DNA of 64,000 nucleotides from positions 434,001 to 498,000 of the forward strand of contig JAUPFP010000025.1 in assembly GCA_036925085.1 (NCBI GenBank), written 5' to 3'. Under the pieces are notes generated by a model, which ran no database searches, was not told the DNA's origin, and saw nothing but the letters and a program-made list of their open reading frames with translations. Every line of letters begins with the position of its first letter. Positions within the stretch are counted from its first letter, which is position 1. Shown in pieces: positions 54,801 to 64,000 of the stretch. Origin of the DNA: Brachycybe producta. Its lineage: Eukaryota > Arthropoda > Diplopoda > Playtdesmida > Andrognathidae. The translations under genes were made by a program, and so were the position numbers.

Positions 54801-57800
54801 CGGCAGCAGTAATCGAATCGAATGCGATAGTTACTGGTGGATCATCGCAGCTGGCTTCCGAGAGCATCCTTCCGAGCTCTCTCCGGCGACGATCGTCATC
54901 ACCGGCAACAGCTCCCGATCGTCTCGGCGATGGAAAGAGAGGATCGATGGCCGGACGGAATGACGAACTGAAACAGCGACAGATATTAGCCAAACAATTA
55001 GAACCATACAAAGACAATATTCTTTTTAATATAGTTAGTTAATTTTAGAATTTATATAGCAGAACAGAATTTGCAACGCGTTCTTCTTTTCAGAGTGTTC
55101 CTGGCATGGTTTCATCTGTTCTAGAAATCGTTCAGAGTTTGAAACCAGCCATCGAAACGAGTTGCCAACGTAATTCTCCCGTCGGAAGTAACGTTCGAAT
55201 ACAAGAAGCTCTGCGAGATCTTCACCGATTAGACAAAACCTTTGAAACAACGGACTTCTTAATGGTTTTAACTATCACTTGTCGATGAACTAAGCATTTT
55301 TCTAATTCAATGTTTTTTTTTTGGTACTTTATACAGCTTCCGACTCTTGGATCTCAGGAAGGTGCGTTTGAGAATGTTCGTATGAACTACAGCGGTGATC
55401 AGGGACAGACGATCCGTCAACTGATCGGCGCCCACATGATCCATCGTGTGGCAATGTGTTGCCTTTCGTCGTCTCAGGGCAAACGTCAACATTTGGCTGT
55501 TAGTCACGAGAAAGGAAAAATAACGATTCTGCAGTTATCTGCTCTTCTCAAACAAGCCGATTCTAGCAAACGGAAGCTGACACTCACTGTACGTAACCAA
55601 TTTCTCCTGTCGAAGTCGGGTTATGTCGTCTTTCGGGAAGCAAAATTAGAGAAACTTAAAAAGTGTTTTAGAAATGAGAAGGATAGCTCGATCACTTAAG
55701 CGTATTTTCAATGTTGATTCAGCTACCGATCTAGTTTCTAACAGACTTCAAATTTCTCCGTCATCGTTGCTCTTCTGCAACTGCAGTTTAACCGAAAATT
55801 AAAAAACAGCTAATTTACTAACAGTTGTTTTAAAAGTGTTGCATATCGTAATCTTGTGTTTTTTTTTTTTCTATACAAACAGCGCCTTGCATCGGCTCCT
55901 GTTCCTTTCACTGTCCTTTCGATAGCGGGAAATCCATGCAATGAGGAGTTTCTTGCTGTTTGTGGACTCAAGGTCAGTTCCTTTCGCTATTTTTCTTGAA
56001 CATGGTTGTTGTTTTATATTTACGAAAACGTTGTATCATTTTTAGGATTGTCACGTATTGACGTTCACTCCGACCGGTTCGATAGCGGATCACTTGGCAT
56101 TACAGCCGCAGCCGGCAATAGGAAATTTTATCATCAAGGCTGTTTGGCTTCCTGGATCTCAGACGGAGCTTGCACTCGTGATGCCCGATTTTGTCAAGAT
56201 TTACGATTTATCCGTTGATGCTCTCAGTCCTCAGTATTATTTTTTGCTTCCGAGTGGAAAGATACGAGATTGTTGTTTTGCTTTTACGGAGGACGGACAG
56301 CGCCACTTGTTGCTTATGTCTTCTGCTGGACACATTTACACGCAACCGATGTGTGAAGAGAGTTCGGCGAAACACGGACCATTCTACGTCACGAATGTTC
56401 TCGAAGTCAAGCATAACGATCTCAAGGTGTGTGCTCTTTTATTTACTTTTGTGTTCTAAAAGTTTTGGCCTTGATTGTCACACAAAATAACATTAGCATT
56501 TTTGCACTTCTAATTTGAAATAATGTTTCTTTTTAAAAAGGTTTCTTTGCAATTTTGTTCAAATAAAAATTATCTTTCTTTAATGTTAAAGGACTCTAAT
56601 GGTCAAGTGGGTGGCGGAGGTGTTTCCATTTATTATTCACACGCCCTCCAGCTGCTCTTCTTCAGCTACTCTCGAGGCAAAAGCTTCGTCTGTCCGTTAC
56701 CGAAGATCGTTTCCGAACTGACTCAGCTACAATTAATCACTTTCAAGACGAATGGTGGTGTGAAACTAAACACTCAGCCGTTGTGTCAATGGATGGAAGT
56801 TACTGGTCATCCAGGCCTCATTTGTTGCCTCACACAAACTAGTAAAGAATTCTTGATGATGAATTTTAAGTTATCGCATTCAAATTTTTTGTGTTTTCAG
56901 ATAACAATCCGGTTGTGTTGATGGTAAAACCGCAAACGATTTTCGTTCAGGAGATCAAGATACTACCTGCGAAGGCCAAGATTACCGACATGGTGGCCGT
57001 ACGACACAATGCCTCGAACGGAGAACAGAGAACGACTATTATTTTGCTTTGCGAAGATGGCAGTTTAAGGCAATTTGATCACTTAAATATCCCGTTTATT
57101 ATCATAATATTACATATGCTTTTATTTACTATGTAGAATTTACATGGCGGACATTCTTCAAACAGGATTCTGGTTGATGCCGTTGCAACAGAGTTTACTT
57201 CAGCCTTCTAACTTTGTGACTGCTTCGGGAACTTTGTCTCGTCCTTCGAAAAAGAAGAAGTCGGCAAACTTAGGTCGGCCTGCGGGTCAGTTTCATATAG
57301 TTCTTAAATGAAATCCACTTTTCCAATGTTGTTTCATTTAATACAGTTTTTTAAAATTCACGATTGTTTAAAAATAGTCTTAATTTTTTCACTTTAGTTT
57401 AGTTTTAAAATCTATTAAATTTCATTCTTGCTAAAATTTAGTATGAATGCATTTAATTTGAATATTTGCAGAATTAATGTTAATTTTGGCTGATTTTAGT
57501 TATGTAATTATTTTGTTTTATGGACAGCTGATTTTCGAACTCTCGATTATTTTGTCTTTCAGAAAAGCACAATTAAGAGAAACTAGAAAGTGTTTTAGAA
57601 GCTAGAAGAGTAGCTCAATCACTTAAGCGTATTTTCTTATTGATATCTTTCAAAATTCTCTTTTTTTTTTAGAAAAAAATTCAAAAATGGCGTCAGCATA
57701 AAGTCGAATCATTTTGAAACTCACAGAAATAGTTTATTTTAAAAGATATCAACATGAAAATAACCTTAAGTGATTGTGCTATCATCCTTTTCGTTAGTAA

Positions 57801-60800
57801 AACTTTCAAGTTTCTCTTAATTTTGCGCCTGAAAGACATAATAATCAAGAGTTCGATTATCAGCTGTTCATAAAACAATGCTAACCAATTTGGTTTTTTT
57901 TTTAAACATTTTGTTCCAGGTTCGGTTGCTTTTCCGGTAGATTTTTTCGAAAACTGTCAACCGATGAACGATGTCGAATTTGGAGGCAACGACGTACTTC
58001 AGATCTACAACACGCAACAGATCAAACACAGACTTAACACGGCCGGAATGTACATTGCTTGTACGAAACTTGCTGGCTTCGACATTGAGATTGTAAATTC
58101 TGATTCGTCGATGGTTATGACCGGGGTACGAATCATGGTCGGTGGACAAGACATCGTGAAAGCTCCTTCTTACGTCGAAATGTTTGGTCGTACCATTCCG
58201 TTATCTCCCTCACGTTGTCGATGGTACGATTTTCCATTCACACGCGACGAATCGTTAACGTGCGACAAGAAACTAGTCATATTTTTCGGAACGAGCTCTT
58301 TTCCTACTGGCGTCACGACTGTCGATTCGATCAAGGTTTATGGCAAGTCGAAAGACATTTTCGGTTGGCCGGAAGATACAGACGAGTTTGCTACAACTTC
58401 GCCGACGTCTACGGTTCCGACTGCTTGTGTTCCAACCGGAATGAATGGCGATAGCAACGCTTGTTCTTCTCAGCCGTTAACGTCTTTAGATAGGTTGGTT
58501 TCAGATGGTATCTGCATCGAAATAAGTTTTTAACTGTGCTGTTTTTATTTTATTTCTTTCGTCAGATTGATCGCTGGATCTCTCGAAGTTCTAGATAACT
58601 GTTTTTCGGTTATGCCGGTTCAAGAGTCGAAATATTCTTTGAGCCCCCTTGCGATGGAAATGGCAACTCATCTTCTCGTGTTACCGACGCCATCGAGTGT
58701 TCAACAGCAGACGAAGAATTTGTTAATGTCTCTCCATTTAAATAAACTTACGTACCACACGCACAAGGTGGTTTTTACACATTCTTTTAATTTTAACTTT
58801 TCTATAAATAGCATTTTTTTATAATTGCAGGATCAAGCTCTTCTTTTGGCCGTGACCGAATGTTTATCTGCCGATGCCAAAAGTCAGCATCAAAAGCCGA
58901 CAATAGATGTCGAGAGTTTTTACAACTTGGTTATTACGGCACGGTCGATCGCAGTCGCCAGACCTCAGAATCTGGTCCGATTTGCCGAATCGATCGAGGA
59001 GACTTTTTTGGCTGCCGACGATACTTGTAAATATTTAGATTCATCTTCGTTTACTGTTAAAACCGTTTAACATGAAATGGGGGAGTCCCGTTAAATTTTT
59101 ATGAACAGCTGGTTTTTGAACTCTGGTTATTGTGTTTTTCAGGAGCAAAGTTAAAAACAAACAACTTGAAAATGGTTTAGAAACTAGAAGAGTAGCAAGT
59201 CACCTGTGGGTTTTTCAGGTTGATATCTTTCAAAATTAACTTTTTAACTGGATTTGAAAATGATCTAATTTTAAACAGACGGGATATTTTTGAATTTTTG
59301 TTTTTAAAAAGTTTATTTTGAAAGATATCAATATGTAAATATCCTTAAGTTTCTTATGTAATTACTAGTTTCTCTTCAATTTAATCTAGAAAAACAGAAT
59401 CGACATAGTTTGAAAATCAGTTGTTTATAAATCCTCTTCACAGCTATTTTTTCAAGTCATCTGTTTCGTCGTCAATGAATTTCAATCTATGGGAAATACT
59501 ATTATAAATCAAAGAACCCAAAATATATTTGATATTATCCGACTTTTCTGTGTTAAACGGTTCACAATGTATATTTGAGATGACTTCGACTGATTTATCT
59601 CATGGTTTCTAGTCGTTTCCGATCAGAACGAGGCTTCGTCTTCATCGATAAGTCCACGTCTTGCTCTTCTGGACGCCGAAGAACGGAACACGTTCCTCGC
59701 CCAACTATTAGACACGTTCTGGAAGCTTCACGATGCGCAACCTTCGAACCCTGCATTGGCACCAGTGAACCAACCAGGTTAAATTCGCAATGAATTTGCA
59801 AAAAAATATAACGAAAAACGATTTATATAATTTTGTTGCTCGTAGGTTTACCTCATTTGGAAGTAATCGTTCAAGCTCTGGTCGAAATAATTCCCGCGTT
59901 CGTTTTGTGTAACCTCGATGTTGTGTCTCTTGCGAGCAAATTGTATCTTCAGCTGTTGCTTTGCGAGAACCCTGCAGTTAGCTTTGTTTGCAAACAGGCG
60001 ATGGCAAAAACGCTTCGACCACGAACTCGCAAGCGAAGAGTTTTTATTCCTTCACCGCCTAAATGCAGTTCGCCTGGTTAGTTAGGGTTGAGCATATTTA
60101 GAAATCTGTGTTTTGTAAGATGATTTGATTGCTTTTATGCAAATTAAAGGACCGAGTGGAACATCGGAGGCTACTGGACGTGATGACGTAAAACCACCTC
60201 GTACCTTTGCACAAGTAACTAGCTCATCGAGTCAAGAGCAGCCCGAACTAGAAGGTGTTCCAGAAGAAGGGCTTTCCGAAGCGGCAGCTGCGATAATGTC
60301 GTCTAGTCCGTTAGAAGCGTTACTGTCTGGTCAATCTGGATTTCCTCCGTTACTCGACATGCCACCGGATGTTGATGACGAAACAATGGTCGAACTTGCT
60401 ATTGCTCTCAGTTTGCAGGTACATAGATTAACCAGTCTGATTTTGTGGTAAGGAGCAACACTAAGAAGACACTAGAAAGTGTTTTAGAAACTAGAAGGAT
60501 AGCTCAATCACTCGAGAGTATTTTTCAGATTTCTGTTGACTTATTTAACTAATGATAATCTTAAAACAGGATCAGTCTGGTCAAGCATCTCAGCTTGGAT
60601 TTCAAGCGTTTTCTCTTGGTGCTTCTGCTGGTAGAACTTCTTCGCTAGAAAGAGCTCAGTTTTCAGACACGACGGCGTCAGCCGGTGCAAGTGATGACGA
60701 AGGAAGCACAGCTGCCACCGATGGCTCTACGCTTAGAACGCCACCTGCCGAACAAGGTGGAAGTGCTGGTTCCGAAAGTGGTGGTTCGTTCATTTTTGAC

Positions 60801-63800
60801 CAATGATCACTTAACAAGAAGCTTCAGCTTTATAACTGAACTGTGTTTGCAGGAAGTGGTGTCGACTCCATTACAGGAGAACATAACGTCAGCGGTCGAA
60901 GCAGCGCAAATGGAGACAATGCTCCGGAAAGTACGACGACTGGAGCTCGTAGTGAAACTAGTTCGGTCGGACTACCTAGCACGTCCTTACATCCTGATGT
61001 CGATGGATGTGAAGGGGAAGCCGAGACAGACGGCGACACAACTAGTAAACTACAAAACTTACGTCTGCTTCTTCTTGATCGTTTCTTACAATACGTTCCT
61101 CTGTTGCGAGATATCGGAGGCGTTCGATCTATTCCCTTTCTTCAGGTATTAACTTCGTGGCGAAGATACTTTAGTTTCAAAATTTGTTTCAATCAACTTC
61201 TTCTATTTAGGTTGTCTTGTTGTTGGCTTCCGATCTCGATAGTGAGCATGAGAAAAGTCGTGTTGCACTCGATAACCTATTAGCCGTTATGATAAAAGAG
61301 TTAGAGATGGATTCGAAGGATCAAAAGTCATTGGTCGAACGCACTCCGAGACATGAAGTTCAACTGATCATTATGCGTCTCTTAAGTGAGTTGTTTTAGT
61401 TGCAATATATTTTTAAAATGCACCGTTTATGGCAAAAGGGACCGGAATATTTTTTCATGTAACGGTGGTTTTAAAGTGGAAACGCTTCTCAAACTATGAT
61501 TATTCTGTCTTTCGAGTGCAAAACGAAGAGAAATTTGAATGTGTTTTAGAAACTAGAAGGGTGGCTTAATCTCTTAAGGGTATTTTCATGTTGATATCTT
61601 TCAAAATAAGCTTTTTATGTCAGTTTGAAAAAAAATATCTACATGAAAATATTCCTTAAGTGATTGTGCTACTCTTCTAGTTTCTAAAACACAGTCAAGT
61701 TTTTCTTCATCTTGTACCTAAAAGACAACATAATCAGAGTTTGAGAGTCGTTTACATTTTAAAACCTCTTTAAATCAAATTTCTTATTAAAAGAAATTGT
61801 TATACAATTTTAAGGCCTTTCGGGTGGTTAAAAGTCCTAAATTGTGTTTTCTTTTTTTCTCTTGTGTTTCAGGTGTTTTGATGTCACGTCCGAAAAGTAA
61901 CGGAAAGTCTTCGTTCTCTGATGGTTCTACTTTTGTGTCGAATTTAACAGCGGGTGCATTGATAAGTAGCGATGCCGTTACTTTCTCTCTCAATATCTTG
62001 AAGTCACTTCTGGAATACTGGAAAACATTTCGTATCGATGACGGTTTTTTATCGTCTTCAAGTTTAATCGGGAATCTTAGTGCTACTGGGTTGGGTCCTC
62101 CAAAAGGAAGCTTATTGAGACAACGAGCAAGTTTTCCTTTCCCAAATATGGCGCCCTTTTTCTTGAAGCAGTATGTCAAGGGACACGCAAACGATGTTTT
62201 CGAAGCGTACTCTCAACTTTTGACCGAAATGGTCTTGCGACTTCCATATCAAATGAAAAAGATTGCAGATTCTTCTCTCGGTTCCGTACCTTCGCCAAAC
62301 TTTGACCAAGTTTGGTTCTTTTATCTTTGCGAATACATGATGATGCAACAAACTCCGTTCGTTCGCAAACAAGTGCGCAAATTATTACTGTTTATTTGCG
62401 GATCGAAAGATCGTTACCGTCAGCTACGAGATCTTTACGTACTGGAATCTAATCTGAAAGAGGTCAAGGCGCTTTGCAGTCAGGGCGGTTATATATTCGG
62501 AAATGACGAACCCACTAAAAGCAAATCTGTTAATTCAGTTTCGTTACCTTACGACTCATTGATCACACTTATCGAACACCTGAAGGCATGTGAAGAAATT
62601 GCGACTTCTCGTACGCTAAACTGGCAACACTTTTGCGAGAAAGATGAATCGGTGTTACCGTTTCTTATTCACGTCAGCTATTTGCTCGACGAAGGCGTTT
62701 CTTCTATAATTTTGCGTTTGTTGCAATGTGCATTGTGTCCAGTCTCGGCATCGTCTTCGGTAACACAAGTTCAGCAACCGTTAACGACTAAATCAAATTC
62801 GGATTCCTCTGACGGTCAAGTGTCGAGCAAGCAACGAGGCAAAAACTCCGACACTGCAAGTACTAGTGAAGGAAGTGTTGCTTCTTCTACTCTTTTGCAA
62901 CATTCCGACGAGAACGATAAGCAATGTGCAGGTGTCGTCTATCAAGTGAATCGATACGTCGATTGGTCGGTTCTTTGCTGTTTCGTTAAGGCGTTTCTTC
63001 TCGAGTCAAACCAGAGTGCAATTCGTTGGCAAGCACATTCTTTGATCCATAGCTTATTTGTTCATTCGACACATTCGCATCAAGAGGCTCTTCTAGATCT
63101 TATGTGGCGGCTTTGGCCAAAGTTACCGTCTTACGTTTGCAAAGCGGCTCAGTTTGTAGACCTGTTGGGCTACTTTGTAATTCGTGTGCCACCGTCCGAG
63201 CACAAAGCGCAAGAATACGTCGACCGCGCCTGCACTCTTCTTCGTGATCAGAACCGTATTCTAGCGTATCATTCGAATGCGGCTCTTTACACTGCGATTC
63301 AAGGTCTAGTCGAGTTCGATGGCTATTATTTGGAATCTGAGCCATGTCTCGTTTGTAACGATCCCGAAGTACCTTTCACAAACACGAAGCTTAGTTCACT
63401 CAAGATGGACTCTTGCTTTACGACAACCACTCAGATTGTAAAGCTGATTGGAAGCCACGTTATATCGAAGATTGTCTTGCGTATTGGCGATCTCAAGCGT
63501 TCGAAAATGGTCCGTAATATAGTGATTCACTATAACAATCGTTCCGTTCAAGCCGTAGTCGAGTTAAAGAACAAACCGGCAATGTGGCATAAAGCCAAAA
63601 GGTGCACTCTTGCTGCCGGCCAGACGGAGCTCAAAGTAGAATTTCCACTTCCGATTGTCGCATGCAATCTAATGATCGAATACACGGATTTCTTCGAGAA
63701 CGTGCAGGCGTCTTCCGAGACACTTCAGTGTCCTCGTTGTAGCGCTTCTGTACCGGCGAATCCTGGAGTTTGCTCCAATTGTGGCGAGAACGTGTTTCAA

Positions 63801-63814
63801 TGTCACAAGTGCCG
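42816..63814 (+). CDS. UBR4: UBR4 (p600/pushover) ubiquitin ligase, N-terminal ~3,756 residues, truncated by window edge
   Basis: Giant E3 ligase of the N-degron pathway, which binds destabilising N-terminal residues through its UBR box; also linked to calmodulin, microtubules and autophagy in other animals. 53 coding exons here give 3,756 codons plus 2 nt, about 72% of the human length (about 5,180). The alignment is end to end: N-terminus [17 protein letters not shown] box about 1699-1770; conserved blocks such as [44 protein letters not shown]; a UIM-like [15 protein letters not shown] at 2868-2882; a CxxC zinc-finger-like cluster at 3729-3756 (CPRC...CSNC...CHKC). The catalytic C-terminal module lies beyond the window. 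The start is taken at ATG 42816 (MAATSSGS, like the human MATSGG); in-frame ATGs at 42771 and 42804 are possible. The last exon ends at 63814 in phase 2 with a GTCAGT donor. Confidence 0.95.
43225..43330. repeat. TGCAGAAA-rich low-complexity stretch in UBR4 intron 2
   Basis: Repeated TGCAGAAAATTGCAG-like words; similar words return at 43850-44110 at the other end of the intron. Confidence 0.5.
43367..43455 (+). mobile_element. possible tRNA-derived SINE head
   Basis: CTATGGTTAAGGTATGC resembles a Pol III A box and GAATTCGATTCTTGC a B box, about 60-70 bases apart. No good cloverleaf. Weak. Confidence 0.25.
43664..43745 (+). mobile_element. tRNA-derived SINE-like sequence in UBR4 intron 2
   Basis: TGGTGTAGTGGTTAGTGTCT matches a Pol III A box and GGGTTCAATCCTC a B box, at tRNA-like spacing. 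The T stem does not pair beyond three bases, so it is a SINE head or tRNA pseudogene, not a working tRNA. Confidence 0.5.
46680..46890. mobile_element. F1 element in UBR4 intron 10
   Basis: CAGAAGCAAAATTAAAAGAA, GTGTTTTAGAAAC, ACATAAAAAGCTTC, right end CAAAACCATC before TTAA 46891-46894. A further right-arm scrap (CTCTTCTAGTTTCTAAT) lies at about 46590. Confidence 0.75.
48266..48637. mobile_element. F1 element in UBR4 intron 16
   Basis: GGCAGTTTTTAAAGTGTAAA at the left, GAAACTAGAAGGGTTGCTCA arm, right end GAAAACCACC before TTAA 48638-48641. Nearly fills the intron. Confidence 0.85.
49570..49650. mobile_element. F1 left-arm fragment in UBR4 intron 19
   Basis: TTAA 49566-49569, GATGTTTTATGAACAGATAA, AGGAGCAAAATTAAAAGAAA; right arm absent. 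Confidence 0.65.
50226..50546. mobile_element. F1 element in UBR4 intron 21
   Basis: CAGAAGAGCAACACTCAGGA subfamily left arm, TTAGAAACTAGAAGGCTAGC, right arm CTCTTCTAGTTTCTAAAACG, TTAA at 50547-50550. Confidence 0.8.
51421..51760. mobile_element. F1 element in UBR4 intron 24
   Basis: TTAA 51417-51420, GGTGTTTTATGAACAGCTGA, CAGAAGAGCAACACTAAGGA subfamily, right arm CCCTTCTAGTTTCTGAAAC. Confidence 0.8.
52863..53208. mobile_element. F1 element in UBR4 intron 29, complete ends
   Basis: TTAA 52859-52862 then GCTGGTTTTAAAATG; right end AAGAACCATC then TTAA 53209-53212. Arms TTAGAAACTAGAAGGAGTAA and CCGTTCTAGTTTGTAACAC. Confidence 0.85.
54086..55033 (+). CDS. UBR4: UBR4 UBR-box exons
   Basis: Exons 54086-54156 and 54625-55033, split by a 468-bp intron holding an F1 element. 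They encode [15 protein letters not shown], then [40 protein letters not shown] and [14 protein letters not shown]: the full Cys/His ligand set of the UBR zinc finger that reads N-degrons. A Ser/Arg-rich, poorly conserved linker follows. Confidence 0.93.
54175..54525. mobile_element. F1 element in UBR4 intron 35 (between UBR-box exons)
   Basis: CAGAAGCAACATTACAAATA, TTTTAGAAACTGGAACAATT, a second left-arm phrase at 54394 (GAGCAAAATGAAAAGAAACT) and right arm CCATTCTAGTTTCTAAAACA. Looks rearranged. Confidence 0.65.
55630..55835. mobile_element. F1 element in UBR4 intron 38, core deleted
   Basis: GGAAGCAAAATTAGAGAAAC, GTTTTAGAAATGAGAAGG and CCGATCTAGTTTCTAACAGA; the arms are only about 50 bases apart. 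Confidence 0.7.
57070..57136 (+). other. UBR4: GC-AG intron in UBR4
   Basis: The conserved coding phrase CEDGSLRIYMAD is restored only if the intron starts at GCAATT (57070) and ends at TATGTAG (57136). The exon end before it is AAG, typical for GC donors. No GT in the right phase is available. Confidence 0.8.
57505..57885. mobile_element. F1 element in UBR4 intron 43
   Basis: TTTTATGGACAGCTGATTTT, GTGTTTTAGAAGCTAGAAGA, right end GTTCGATTATCAGCTGTTCA. Confidence 0.8.
59095..59440. mobile_element. F1 element in UBR4 intron 46
   Basis: TTAA 59091-59094, ATGAACAGCTGGTTTTTGAA, GGTTTAGAAACTAGAAGAGT, AAAAAGTTTATTTTGAAAGA; the right arm is worn (TTACTAGTTTCTCTTC). Confidence 0.75.
60450..60530. 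mobile_element. F1 left-arm fragment in UBR4 intron 49
   Basis: AGGAGCAACACTAAGAAGAC, GTGTTTTAGAAACTAGAAGG, then the 3' splice region. Confidence 0.7.
61460..61769. mobile_element. F1 element in UBR4 intron 52
   Basis: AACGGTGGTTTTAAAGTGGA at the left, GTGTTTTAGAAACTAGAAGG, right arm CTCTTCTAGTTTCTAAAACA, end AAAACCTC then TTAA at 61770-61773. Confidence 0.85.
61873..63814 (+). CDS. UBR4: unusually long UBR4 exon (1,942 nt)
   Basis: Encodes [14 protein letters not shown] through the CxxC cluster ending CHKC in one unbroken frame, with [48 protein letters not shown] and [20 protein letters not shown]. The other UBR4 exons here average about 180 nt. Intron loss in this lineage is the simplest explanation. 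Confidence 0.93.
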
Positions 63815-63849
63815 GTCAGTTAAATTAACGTTTCTCTGCGCACTTTCTG

Positions 63850-64000
63850 CGTTTCAGAAGAGCAACACTAAGAATGGTAGCTGAATCACTTAATTGTATT
63901 TTCATGTTGAAATCTTTTAAAATAAACTTTTTATAGACACAAATTAAAAAACCTTGTCTTGCTTAATGTTGGTTCATTTTCAAACTGACACAAAAAGTTT
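63850..64000. mobile_element. F1 element truncated by the window edge (UBR4 intron 53)
   Basis: TTTCAGAAGAGCAACACTAA, GGTAGCTGAATCACTTAATT, ATCTTTTAAAATAAACTTTT, ACTGACACAAAAAGTTT at the right edge; the right arm would lie outside. Confidence 0.7.

Larger units (their letters stand above)
51931..63814 (+). other. UBR4: UBR4 exon map, exons 25-53
   Basis: 51931-52052, 52210-52316, 52384-52479, 52559-52686, 52747-52826, 53243-53440, 53505-53568, 53635-53717, 53790-53853, 53933-53998, 54086-54156, 54625-55033, 55094-55264, 55337-55588, 55883-55972, 56046-56426, 56592-56841, 56901-57069, 57137-57285, 57920-58493, 58566-58767, 58831-59026, 59613-59777, 59846-60076, 60150-60418, 60570-60783, 60853-61145, 61211-61385, 61873-63814. 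Each junction keeps the frame; the intron after 57069 begins GC. Confidence 0.85.

Noticed and set aside
62112-62372. Minus-strand frames inside the long UBR4 exon (also 61787-62179 and 63100-63345)
   Set aside because: They are antisense shadows of strongly conserved UBR4 coding sequence.

Overview
This window is nuclear DNA from an animal. It is AT-rich and holds intron-dense, fully eukaryotic genes; introns are mostly GT-AG and often only 60-100 bp long. The protein-coding genes are the 3' end of an alpha-tubulin gene, a complete RABGAP1-type Rab GTPase-activating protein gene, a single-exon secreted peptide (neuropeptide-like) precursor on the minus strand, and about the first 70% of a UBR4 (p600/pushover) ubiquitin-ligase gene that runs off the right edge. 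The RABGAP1 and UBR4 products align with the human proteins almost end to end as I remember them. A secreted, amidation-ready peptide precursor suggests an animal with neurosecretory cells. I judge it an invertebrate, possibly a bilaterian, but I cannot name the phylum or species.

Layout: 1-700 alpha-tubulin last intron, last exon and 3' UTR; 700-2400 intergenic or promoter DNA with a diverged tandem repeat and a CTCF-like motif; 2406-10032 RABGAP1 (21 coding exons, 1,111 codons); 10.1-18.8 kb gene-poor DNA with several small inverted-repeat transposons and three tandem arrays; 18855-19292 (minus) peptide precursor, flanked on its 5' side by about 0.9 kb of TTTAGCTC-rich repeat; 20-42.3 kb gene-poor, repeat-dominated DNA; 42.8-64 kb UBR4 (53 coding exons visible, about 3,756 residues).

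The main non-coding theme is a dispersed family, called F1 here, of roughly 330-420 bp elements with very long terminal inverted repeats and TTAA at both ends. About 40 full, nested, solo-arm or decayed copies lie in introns and intergenic DNA. One clean nested insertion shows the TTAA target duplication directly. Almost every UBR4 intron longer than about 250 bp is long because it holds an F1 copy. At least seven other inverted-repeat element types are present (F2-F8), two of them with apparent 5-bp target duplications. There is also a 33-bp array that reads as a His/Glu-rich 11-residue repeat, an 11-copy 35-bp array, and a five-copy satellite carrying a YY1-like palindrome.

I found no CRISPR, operon, rRNA or intact tRNA gene. 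All homology statements rest on recognition of the family, not on a database search. Splice sites were chosen by reading-frame continuity plus AG/GT positions; every junction used below keeps the frame.
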